From Chloroflexota bacterium (GTDB lineage: Bacteria > Chloroflexota > Anaerolineae > Anaerolineales > DRKV01), in contig DRKV01000050.1 in NCBI GenBank assembly GCA_011051635.1, forward strand, positions 1 to 5,547: DNA of 5,547 nt, read 5' to 3'. A program made the position numbers and the translations under genes. The first letter of the stretch is position 1. Every line of letters begins with the position of its first letter. The notes under the pieces are model-generated. The model had not been told where the DNA came from. It made no database searches and saw only the letters and a program-made list of their open reading frames with translations. Shown here one piece after another: positions 1 through 4,965 of this stretch.

Positions 1-219
1 GCCGCGGCGCAGGCCCTCATCTCCCTGTTGACCAAAATCGGGCAAATGCTGATAGGGGCGCTGATAGGGGCGGTTGCCACCAGTCTGGGGGGCGGCGGGG
101 GCGGCTACCAGGGCGCGTTCCGCATCCTGACGGTCTTTGCCGCGCTCCTCTTCCTGGTCGCCTGGGGATTGAAGAGCGTCACCGCAGAGCGTGAAACCCA
201 GCGTCTCAACGAAATTTGA
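1..219 (+). CDS. C-terminal end of a probable MFS-type membrane transporter (5' truncated)
   Basis: The reading frame is open from the first base to the TGA at 217-219 and gives 72 residues. Two hydrophobic segments stand out: one from about residue 11 to 30 (TKIGQMLIGALIGAVATSL), and one from about 41 to 58 (FRILTVFAALLFLVAWGL). They are joined by a short loop of six consecutive glycines. A charged, presumably cytoplasmic tail rich in Glu and Arg follows. The pattern of a small-residue GxxxG-like helix, a short glycine loop, an 'AFR' entry and a last helix resembles the two final transmembrane helices of major facilitator superfamily permeases. This is a family-level inference from a short fragment. 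The substrate cannot be named, and another polytopic membrane protein is possible. A TTG at 28 could be read as a start, but the frame continues upstream in the same style, so truncation by the window edge is much more likely. No obvious terminator follows the stop. Confidence 0.6.
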   Translation, partial: AAAQALISLLTKIGQMLIGALIGAVATSLGGGGGGYQGAFRILTVFAALLFLVAWGLKSVTAERETQRLNEI

Positions 220-232
220 GGGATTGGGGAGC

Positions 233-295
233 AGGGTACAGCGTACAACGTACCCCGCACTCCGCACCTCGCACCTGACACTTGGCACGTGACAC
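233..295. repeat. Array of nine degenerate heptamers (NNNGYAC)
   Basis: Read in steps of seven from 233, every unit ends in AC. Examples are agggtac (233-239), agcgtac (240-246), cccgcac (254-260), ttggcac (282-288) and gtgacac (289-295). Seven of nine units have G at position 4, and position 5 is always T or C. The first three units carry GTAC; most of the later six carry GCAC or a close variant. On the minus strand the units read GTRCNNN. The array lies between the transporter stop and the rpsO promoter and has no coding character. Heptameric short tandem repeats are known from several bacterial groups; whether this one belongs to a dispersed family in this genome cannot be told from one copy. 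Confidence 0.7.
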
Positions 296-310
296 GCCCC
301 CGCACCTCTT

Positions 311-339
311 TTGTCCATCGGGGGAATCTCTGGTATAAT
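311..339 (+). promoter_or_regulatory. Sigma70-type promoter for rpsO
   Basis: A perfect -10 box TATAAT lies at 334-339 and is preceded by TG one base upstream (TGGTATAAT, an extended -10). A -35-like TTGTCC lies at 311-316, leaving a 17-bp spacer. Transcription would start near 346, giving a leader of about 95 nt before rpsO. In that leader, GGTC (361-364) can pair with GACC (395-398), enclosing CCGC (370-373) and GCGG (384-387). This might be the place for S15 autoregulation, which is known in other bacteria through differently built leaders. The promoter is well supported; the leader structure is only a possibility. Confidence 0.8.
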
Positions 340-440
340 CTCGGCGCAATCCCGCTGACTGGTCCTGTTCCGCGGCTGCGGCTGCGGGCATGGAGACCTG
401 CTCAAGCACCATCTCATTTTCTCAAGGAGTAGCAGACGTC

Positions 441-716
441 ATGGGTATAGACAAAGATACCAAGACCAAAATCATGGGCGAATTTGCCCGTCACGAAGGG
501 GATACCGGTTCGCCGGAGGTGCAGATTGCCCTCCTGACCAACCGCATCCAGTACCTGACCGAACACCTGCGCACGCACAAGCACGATGAATCTTCCCGCC
601 GCGGGTTGCTCAAACTGGTTGGCCGTCGCCGCCGGTTGCTGAACTACCTGCGCCGCAAGGATTATCGCCGCTACGTGGCGCTAACCGACCGGTTAGGCAT
701 TCGCCGGAAGGCATAA
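441..716 (+). CDS. rpsO: 30S ribosomal protein S15
   Basis: The gene encodes 91 residues, close to the usual 89 or so for bacterial S15. S15 is a primary binding protein of the 30S subunit; it contacts the central domain of 16S rRNA and helps form bridges to 50S. The family signature is intact: the N-terminal GDTGSPEVQIALLTNRI, then HLRTHKHDESSRRGLL with the conserved His/Asp and SRRGLL rRNA-contacting region, then a basic helix (GRRRRLLNYLRRKDYRRY) and the C-terminal LTDRLGIRR. The start at ATG 441 is preferred because AAGGAG at 424-429 sits 11 nt upstream. An in-frame ATG at 390 would add 17 residues unlike S15 and lacks a ribosome binding site. A strong promoter lies upstream and a clear intrinsic terminator downstream. 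pnp follows, which is the widespread rpsO-pnp gene order. Confidence 0.98.
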   Translation: MGIDKDTKTKIMGEFARHEGDTGSPEVQIALLTNRIQYLTEHLRTHKHDESSRRGLLKLVGRRRRLLNYLRRKDYRRYVALTDRLGIRRKA

Positions 717-729
717 GTCGGCTATGACG

Positions 730-766
730 AGAGTAGGCGGTCTTGCAGGCGGCCTACTCTTTTTTC
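730..766 (+). terminator. Intrinsic terminator after rpsO
   Basis: AGAGTAGGC (730-738) pairs perfectly over 9 bp with GCCTACTCT (752-760), with a 13-nt loop. The descending arm runs into a tract of six T (760-765). It begins 13 nt after the rpsO stop, so it should end or attenuate rpsO transcription before pnp. Confidence 0.9.
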
Positions 767-770
767 GTTT

Positions 771-779
771 TGGTATGCT
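771..779 (+). promoter_or_regulatory. Possible weak extended -10 promoter for pnp
   Basis: TGGTATGCT just after the rpsO terminator has the TGn extension and a 4/6 match to TATAAT. No convincing -35 box lies 16-18 bp upstream, since that position falls inside the terminator stem. pnp must be transcribed either by readthrough or from a promoter in this short spacer, and this is the best candidate I see. Confidence 0.25.
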
Positions 780-780
780 A

Positions 781-916
781 TCCCTGGGCGGGTCTTCCGT
801 CCGGGATTGTGGGGGAAGCCATCCTGCTCTGCTTCCCTGAAATCAGTTCATTGGCAAACCCCGGCGGTTAGGCATTGGCGCATGGTGACAAGGTCCCCCT
901 TGCCCTTGTGCGCCAG
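781..916 (+). promoter_or_regulatory. Structured pnp leader with three successive stem-loops
   Basis: Three hairpins can be drawn. (1) 781-806: TCCC/GGGA, a bulged T, then GGGCGG paired with CCGTCC (one G-U), loop GTCTT. (2) 813-837: GGGAAGC paired with GCTTCCC, 11-nt loop. (3) 875-916: TTGGCGCA paired with TGCGCCAG (outermost pair G-U), enclosing a smaller CAAGG/CCTTG hairpin at 889-902. The last one ends 24 nt before the ribosome binding site. In Escherichia coli, pnp is autoregulated through a leader stem-loop processed by RNase III and then PNPase. A similar role here is an analogy only, and the folds were drawn by eye. Confidence 0.45.
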
Positions 917-953
917 TTCCTGACCGAACGGGGAAGATTTGGAGGTTAACATC

Positions 954-3161
954 GTGAAACCAGAACCCAAACAATACCGTGCTACCGTAGGCGGGCGCGA
1001 GATGGTCATCCAGACCGGCCATGTGGCGCGCCTGGCCGGAGGCGCCGTGACCTTGCAGTATGGCGATTCCATGCTCCTGGCTACGGCCACCATGAGCGCC
1101 CAACCGCGGGAAGGGATTGACTTCTTCCCCTTGAGCGTGGATTACGAAGAACGCATGTACGCCGGCGGGCGCATCCCCGGTTCCTTCTTCCGGCGCGAAG
1201 GCCGCCCCACCACGGAGGCCATTCTCACGGCGCGTCTCACCGACCGCCCCCTGCGCCCCCTGTTCCCCAAAGACATGCGCAACGACGTGCAGGTCATCCT
1301 GTACGCCCTCTCCGCGGATGGGGATAACCCCCTCGACATCCTGGCCGTCAATGCCGCTTCCTGCGCCCTGGTGATTTCGGATGTTCCCTGGGGCGGCCCG
1401 GTGGGCGCCGTCCGCATTGGACGCCTGAACGGCGAATTCGTCGTCAACCCCACCTTCGGCCAACTGAACGAATCCGACCTGGATTTGCGGGTCGCGGGAA
1501 CCAAAGACGCCATCCTGATGGTGGAGTGCGGAGCCAAAGAAGTTCCCGAAGATGTGATGGTTGCCGCCCTGGAGTTTGCGCACCAGGCCATGCAGCCCAT
1601 CATCGAGATGCAGGAACGCATGGCCGCCGAAATTGGCAAGCCCAAGCGCGACTACCCCTCTTACGGAATCTCCGCCGATTTGATGGAACGCGTCAAAGAG
1701 ATGGCGATGCCGCGTTTGGAGAGTATTCTCGCCGAAGGGCACAACAAGACCGAACTCGGCCACGCGGTGGATACCGTCAAAGAAGAAATCATCGCCGCCC
1801 TGGCAACCGAGGAGGCCGATTCGCCTTCGGCCAGGGATGTCTCCAAGGCCTTCGAGGAGGCCTACAAGCAGGCCGTCCGCCGCCGCATCCTGGATGACGG
1901 TATGCGCCCCGATGGACGCAAGACCGACCAGATTCGCGATATCTGGTGCGACGTGGATTTCAGCCCGCGGGCGCACGGCTCCGGCCTCTTCACCCGCGGC
2001 GAGACGCAGGTGCTCACCCTGGCGACCCTGGGGACGCCCCGCGAAGCCCAGACGCTGGACAATCTCACCCCCGTGGATGCCAAGCGTTACATCCACCACT
2101 ACAACTTCCCGCCCTTCTCCACCGGCGAAGTGTGGCCCCTGCGGGGCGCCAAACGCCGCGAAATCGGGCACGGCGCTTTGGCGGAACGCGCTCTGGAGCC
2201 GGTCATTCCCTCTGAAGAGGAATTCCCCTACACCTTACGCCTGGTCTCCGAGGTGCTTTCTTCCAACGGCTCGACCTCTATGGCCTCGGTCTGCGGCTCC
2301 ACCCTTGCGCTGATGGATACGGGGGTTCCCATCAAGGCCCCGGTGGCCGGTATCGCCATGGGCCTCATCAAAGAAGGCGAAAAATACGCCGTCCTGACCG
2401 ACATCCAGGGACTGGAAGACCACTTGGGCGATATGGATTTCAAAGTTGCCGGCACCGCCAAAGGCATCACCGCCCTGCAGATGGACATCAAAATCAAGGG
2501 ACTTTCCGCCGACATCATGTCCCAGGCTTTGGAGCAGGCCCGCAAGGCGCGGCTCTACATCCTGGATAAAATGCTGGAGGTCATCTCCACCCCCAGACCG
2601 GAACTCAAGCCCTTCGTGCCGCGCATCATCACCGTCAAAATCCCCGTGGAGAAGATTGGGGCGATTATCGGGCCGGGCGGCAAGACCATCCGCGCCCTGC
2701 AAGAGGAAAGCGGTACGCAGATTGACATCGCTGAGGACGGCACGGTCTTCATCGCCGCCACCACGCAAGAAGGCGAGCGGATTGCCCGTGAGAAAATCGA
2801 ACTCCTCACCGAAACTCCGCAAATCGGGCGCATCTACACCGGACGGGTGGTGCGAGTCACCGATTTCGGCGCTTTTGTGGAAATTTTACCCAACCAGGAC
2901 GGGATGGTACACATCTCCCAACTGGATGTTGACCGGGTAGAACGCGTCGAGGATGTGGTCAACGTGGGCGATGAAATCACCGTCATGGTGACGGCCATTG
3001 ACCCGCAGGGCAAGATACGCCTTTCCCGCCAGGCCGTCCTGGAAGGCTGGACGGCAGAGGAGGCGGCAGCCAAAGACCGCGGCGGGCGGGGAGGCCGCCG
3101 CCCCGGCGGTTCTCGCAACCGCAACAGCCGTAACAGCGGGCGGGGGGGGCGCCGCCGCTAA
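954..3161 (+). CDS. pnp: Polynucleotide phosphorylase (polyribonucleotide nucleotidyltransferase, EC 2.7.7.8)
   Basis: This 735-residue enzyme degrades RNA 3' to 5' using phosphate and releases nucleoside diphosphates; it acts as a trimer in mRNA decay. All expected domains are present in order: first RNase PH-like domain (about 10-145, with FFRREGRPTTE at 78-88), the all-helical linker domain (about 150-310), second RNase PH domain (about 317-550), KH domain (about 555-615, GPGG loop at 573-576) and S1 domain (about 623-695). Phosphate and catalytic residues are recognisable: R401-R402, the SSNGSTS segment at 436-442, and D489, D495 and K497 in EDHLGDMDFK, matching E. coli R398-R399, D486, D492 and K494. 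After residue 695 comes a 40-residue tail that turns very Arg/Gly-rich. I chose GTG 954 because GGAGG at 941-945 lies 8 nt upstream; a TTG at 939 would add five residues but overlaps that site. The protein is slightly longer than the 711-residue E. coli enzyme, mainly because of the tail. Confidence 0.97.
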   Translation: MKPEPKQYRATVGGREMVIQTGHVARLAGGAVTLQYGDSMLLATATMSAQPREGIDFFPLSVDYEERMYAGGRIPGSFFRREGRPTTEAILTARLTDRPLRPLFPKDMRNDVQVILYALSADGDNPLDILAVNAASCALVISDVPWGGPVGAVRIGRLNGEFVVNPTFGQLNESDLDLRVAGTKDAILMVECGAKEVPEDVMVAALEFAHQAMQPIIEMQERMAAEIGKPKRDYPSYGISADLMERVKEMAMPRLESILAEGHNKTELGHAVDTVKEEIIAALATEEADSPSARDVSKAFEEAYKQAVRRRILDDGMRPDGRKTDQIRDIWCDVDFSPRAHGSGLFTRGETQVLTLATLGTPREAQTLDNLTPVDAKRYIHHYNFPPFSTGEVWPLRGAKRREIGHGALAERALEPVIPSEEEFPYTLRLVSEVLSSNGSTSMASVCGSTLALMDTGVPIKAPVAGIAMGLIKEGEKYAVLTDIQGLEDHLGDMDFKVAGTAKGITALQMDIKIKGLSADIMSQALEQARKARLYILDKMLEVISTPRPELKPFVPRIITVKIPVEKIGAIIGPGGKTIRALQEESGTQIDIAEDGTVFIAATTQEGERIAREKIELLTETPQIGRIYTGRVVRVTDFGAFVEILPNQDGMVHISQLDVDRVERVEDVVNVGDEITVMVTAIDPQGKIRLSRQAVLEGWTAEEAAAKDRGGRGGRRPGGSRNRNSRNSGRGGRRR

Positions 3162-3172
3162 CATGCAGGAAA

Positions 3173-3210
3173 ACCAACTGACCGGTACACTTTTGTACCG
3201 GTCAGTTGGT
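3173..3210. repeat. Perfect 17-bp palindrome between pnp and ilvE
   Basis: The arm ACCAACTGACCGGTACA (3173-3189) is followed by a 4-nt loop CTTT and its exact reverse complement (3194-3210), beginning 12 nt after the pnp stop. As RNA it forms a very stable hairpin that would protect the pnp 3' end from exonucleases. It lacks a T-tract on the + strand side; the minus strand reads TTTTCC just after the stem. It is therefore not a textbook terminator for pnp. It may be a 3' stabilising hairpin, a factor-dependent terminator, a protein-binding operator or a copy of a dispersed palindromic repeat. Confidence 0.85.
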
Positions 3211-3211
3211 A

Positions 3212-3264
3212 TGAGGTGAAATCCTCACCATGGGGGGAGGTCGGCCTGTCGAGTGCGGCCTCCC
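3212..3264 (+). promoter_or_regulatory. Hairpin-rich leader upstream of ilvE
   Basis: TGAGG (3212-3216) can pair with CCTCA (3223-3227), or alternatively GGTGA (3215-3219) with TCACC (3225-3229). Next, GGGAGGTC (3235-3242) pairs with GGCCTCCC (3257-3264) with one G-U pair and a 14-nt loop. The ilvE ribosome binding site begins 20 nt later. I looked for a T-box signature (the AGGGTGGNACCGCG-like antiterminator sequence), because branched-chain amino acid genes often carry one, and found none. No convincing promoter is visible. ilvE may be transcribed from pnp or from an unrecognised promoter. Confidence 0.3.
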
Positions 3265-3295
3265 GCATTCTATCCCTGTACCACAAGGAGGTTGT

Positions 3296-4207
3296 ATGAA
3301 GTCCAACAAAGTTTGGATGGATGGCAAACTCGTGCCGTATGAGCAGGCCACGGTACACATCCTGACGCCCACCTTGCACTACGGGCCGGGCGTCTTTGAG
3401 GGTATCCGGGCTTACGAAACGCCGCAGGGAGCGGGGGTTTTCCGTCTGCGGGAACATCTCAAGCGTTTTCTCGATTCCATTCACATTCTTGGGGTTCAGG
3501 ATTACCCCTACACCGTGGAAGATTTGCGTCAGGCGGTGCATGAGGTCATCAAGGCCAACAACTTCACCGGATGCTACATCCGCCCCCTGATGTATCTCAA
3601 AGGCCCCATGGGGCTGGATATGGACAAATCCAAACCCGCCACGGCGGTGATTGCCTGGGAGTGGGGGCCTTACCTGGGGCAGGAAGCCCTGGAGAAGGGC
3701 GCTAACCTGATGGTTTCCTCCTTCACCCGCCTGCACCCCAACATCTCGATGACGAAGGCCAAAATTACGGGCAACTACGTCAACTCCATGCTGGTGAAGA
3801 CCCTGGCTTTGCGTTCCGGTTACGATGAGGCCGTCATCCTGGACCCGCAGGGCTTCGTGGCGGAATGCACCGGTGAGAATATTTTTATGGTGCGGCGTGG
3901 AACCGTTTTCACCCCTCCGTTGAGCAACGCCCTGGAGGGAATTACCCGCGACGCGGTGCTTGCCCTGGCCCGCGATATGGGTTACCCGGTGGAGGAAGTG
4001 CCCATCACTCGTGATTTGCTCTACGTCGCCGATGAAGTCTTTATGACCGGCACGGCGGCGGAGATTGTCCCCGTCCGCTCGGTGGATACCCGCGTGATTG
4101 GCGCAGGCCGCCGCGGGCCGGTGACGGAAGCCTTGCAGCAGGCCTTCTATGCTACGGTGCGCGGCGAGGGCAAGTTCTCCGGGCAATGGCTGGATATTGT
4201 GGCCTGA
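3296..4207 (+). CDS. ilvE: Branched-chain amino acid aminotransferase (EC 2.6.1.42)
   Basis: The 303-residue product is a fold-type IV pyridoxal-phosphate aminotransferase, the usual length for IlvE (309 in E. coli). It catalyses the last, reversible step of Leu, Ile and Val synthesis, moving the amino group of glutamate to branched-chain 2-oxoacids in the cytoplasm. Family landmarks are HYGPGVFEGIRAYET near the N-terminus, K156 in AKITGNYVNS as the expected Schiff-base lysine, E190 in AECTGENIF for the pyridine nitrogen, ALEGITRDAVL, and GTAAEIVPVRSVD (252-264) for cofactor phosphate and substrate contacts. ATG 3296 is chosen because AAGGAGG (3285-3291) lies just upstream. An in-frame ATG at 3230 would add 22 unconserved residues without a ribosome binding site. 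The gene sits apart from other ilv genes here, between pnp and groES. A D-amino acid or aminodeoxychorismate-lyase relative is less likely, given the length and the close IlvE-like motifs. Confidence 0.93.
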   Translation: MKSNKVWMDGKLVPYEQATVHILTPTLHYGPGVFEGIRAYETPQGAGVFRLREHLKRFLDSIHILGVQDYPYTVEDLRQAVHEVIKANNFTGCYIRPLMYLKGPMGLDMDKSKPATAVIAWEWGPYLGQEALEKGANLMVSSFTRLHPNISMTKAKITGNYVNSMLVKTLALRSGYDEAVILDPQGFVAECTGENIFMVRRGTVFTPPLSNALEGITRDAVLALARDMGYPVEEVPITRDLLYVADEVFMTGTAAEIVPVRSVDTRVIGAGRRGPVTEALQQAFYATVRGEGKFSGQWLDIVA

Positions 4208-4250
4208 ACCTGACAGCCTGAAAAAACGCGCCAGTGTGTTCCATCGCCCG

Positions 4251-4303
4251 GAGGCACAGGGAGCACGGGGCTTTTGGGGGCAAAACCCTGTGTTCTCTGC
4301 CTC
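4251..4303. repeat. Long imperfect hairpin after ilvE
   Basis: From outside to inside: GAGGC (4251-4255) pairs with GCCTC (4299-4303). After a 2-nt bulge, AGGGAGCAC (4258-4266) pairs with GTGTTCTCT (4290-4298), including two G-U pairs. GGG (4267-4269) pairs with CCC (4286-4288) past a bulged T. TTTTG (4272-4276) pairs with CAAAA (4281-4285) around a GGGG loop. No T-tract follows, so it is not an intrinsic terminator. The GAGGCACAGGGAGCAC / GTGTTCTCTGCCTC wording resembles 'ctctgtgttctctgtgcctctgtgg'-type intergenic repeats that I recall from other bacterial genomes; this recollection is unverified. Confidence 0.6.
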
Positions 4304-4345
4304 TCTGTGTGGGCATGTGGCAGGCTAACTTCAGCAAACAGCGAC

Positions 4346-4379
4346 AGATGCGCCGCGCCCGCGGCGTATCTCTTGTTTT
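4346..4379 (+). terminator. Probable intrinsic terminator of ilvE
   Basis: AGATGCGCCGC (4346-4356) pairs over 11 bp (one G-U) with GCGGCGTATCT (4361-4371) around the tetraloop GCCC. A T-rich stretch with interruptions, CTTGTTTT, follows to 4379. The stem is strong and GC-rich, but the T-tract is broken by C and G, and the element lies 139 nt after the ilvE stop. It also isolates the groES promoter from upstream transcription. Confidence 0.6.
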
Positions 4380-4411
4380 GCCCGATATTAACTTTTTTCT
4401 AACGCAACCTC

Positions 4412-4441
4412 TGGATAGAAAGCGCATCTCATTGATACAAT
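4412..4441 (+). promoter_or_regulatory. Sigma70-type promoter for groES
   Basis: TACAAT at 4436-4441 matches the -10 consensus in 5 of 6 positions and carries the TGn extension (TGATACAAT). TGGATA at 4412-4417 is a 4/6 match to the -35 box with an 18-bp spacer. A T-rich stretch (TTTTTT at 4393-4398) lies upstream and could act as an UP element. Transcription would begin near 4448. I see no inverted repeat TTAGCACTC-N9-GAGTGCTAA (CIRCE, the HrcA operator), which often overlaps groES promoters. Confidence 0.65.
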
Positions 4442-4448
4442 AAAAAAC

Positions 4449-4524
4449 GGTCAGAGCCCCCTCCGGTGGGGTTGTCTGGCCTCAGATTGTGCTTTCCGTT
4501 TTCCGTTATTCCGTTCCGTTTCCG
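4449..4524 (+). promoter_or_regulatory. groES 5' leader: stem-loop at the mRNA 5' end plus TTCCG repeats
   Basis: GGTCAGA (4449-4455) pairs with TCTGGCC (4475-4481, one G-U), continued by CCCC (4457-4460) with GGGG (4468-4471). This stem would sit at or within a base or two of the predicted transcript 5' end, a position known to stabilise bacterial mRNAs. Downstream, TTCCG occurs five times between 4494 and 4524 in a pyrimidine-rich run (starts at 4494, 4501, 4509, 4514 and 4520). The stem-loop could instead be part of an early terminator, but no continuous T-tract follows it. Confidence 0.4.
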
Positions 4525-4562
4525 AGCAAAAAACTACCCGACATAAGAGGAGATGTTGCATT

Positions 4563-4841
4563 ATGAGCGAGACGACCATCAAGCCCCTGGGCACGCGGGT
4601 TCTCATCCGCCCCCTGGAAGAAAACACCACCCGCACCACTGCTGGCATCTACATCCCTGAAACTGCCAAGGAAAAGCCCCAGACCGGCGAAGTCATCGCC
4701 ATTGGCGACGAAGAGGAAGATATCCCCGTGAAGGTGGGGCAAAAAGTTCTGTTCCCCAAATACACCGGCACGGAGTTCAAGATTGATGGTGTGGAACACC
4801 TGATTATGGAAGCCAGTGACTTGCTGGCGGTTATCGAGTAA
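4563..4841 (+). CDS. groES: Co-chaperonin GroES (Cpn10, HSP10)
   Basis: The 92-residue product matches GroES in length (usually 94-97). GroES forms a seven-membered ring that caps GroEL and closes the folding chamber in the cytoplasm. The family pattern is clear: IKPLGTRVLIRP at the N-terminus, then the mobile loop (about 19-33) with its GroEL-contacting hydrophobic tripeptide I29-Y30-I31 where E. coli has IVL. PETAKEKPQTGEVIAIG follows, then VKVGQKVLFPKYTGTEFKIDG and a C-terminal YLIMxxxDILAVIE-like end (HLIMEASDLLAVIE). ATG 4563 has AGAGGAG at 4546-4552, 10 nt upstream. The gene has its own promoter and leader. No groEL follows: the next gene, 224 nt on, is a reductase. Either groEL is elsewhere in the genome or this is an additional groES copy; the sequence cannot decide. 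Confidence 0.96.
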   Translation: MSETTIKPLGTRVLIRPLEENTTRTTAGIYIPETAKEKPQTGEVIAIGDEEEDIPVKVGQKVLFPKYTGTEFKIDGVEHLIMEASDLLAVIE

Positions 4842-4846
4842 ATCCC

Positions 4847-4868
4847 GCCTGCGCCCTGTGGGGCAGGC
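4847..4868 (+). other. Compact stem-loop just after the groES stop
   Basis: GCCTGC (4847-4852), a bulged G, and CCC (4854-4856) pair with GGG (4860-4862) and GCAGGC (4863-4868) around a UGU loop. It starts 5 nt after the groES stop. No T-tract follows (ACCCCG), so it looks like a 3'-end protecting hairpin or part of a factor-dependent terminator, not an intrinsic one. Confidence 0.5.
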
Positions 4869-4965
4869 ACCCCGATTGCTGCAATTTACGGGGCCTCTGG
4901 GAATCGTCGCGGCGAGAGCCGGTTGCGGGGGGTCCCGAAGACTCGATTTATCTCTCTGCTTTTTG

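Noticed and set aside
286..291. CACGTG palindrome as an operator
   Set aside because: It arises at the junction of two heptamer units (GGCAC + GTGAC) and is too short to support on its own.
390..440. Upstream in-frame ATG that would lengthen S15 by 17 residues
   Set aside because: It has no ribosome binding site, and the extra residues are not seen in S15 proteins, whereas the start at 441 has AAGGAG.
681..696. CTAACC/GGTTAG hairpin at the end of rpsO
   Set aside because: It is short (6 bp), inside conserved coding sequence, and has no T-tract; codon content explains it.
843..2171. Long minus-strand open frame (about 440 codons) opposite pnp
   Set aside because: It lies entirely antisense to the strongly conserved PNPase frame. 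Its His/Gly/Val-rich translation is typical of a GC-rich shadow frame, and it has no recognisable domain or ribosome binding site.
3230..3295. Upstream in-frame ATG that would lengthen IlvE by 22 residues
   Set aside because: There is no ribosome binding site before it, and it falls inside the hairpin-rich leader. ATG 3296 has AAGGAGG and gives the normal family length.
3158..4186. Minus-strand open frame (about 340 codons) opposite ilvE
   Set aside because: It mirrors the ilvE coding sequence and includes the palindrome; no family motifs are present and IlvE explains the region fully.
4234..4443. Small open frame between ilvE and groES
   Set aside because: It runs through the long hairpin, the terminator stem and the groES promoter, without a ribosome binding site. 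The sequence is better explained as non-coding.
4442..4560. CIRCE heat-shock operator before groES
   Set aside because: I searched for TTAGCACTC and GAGTGCTAA-like halves on both strands and found none.
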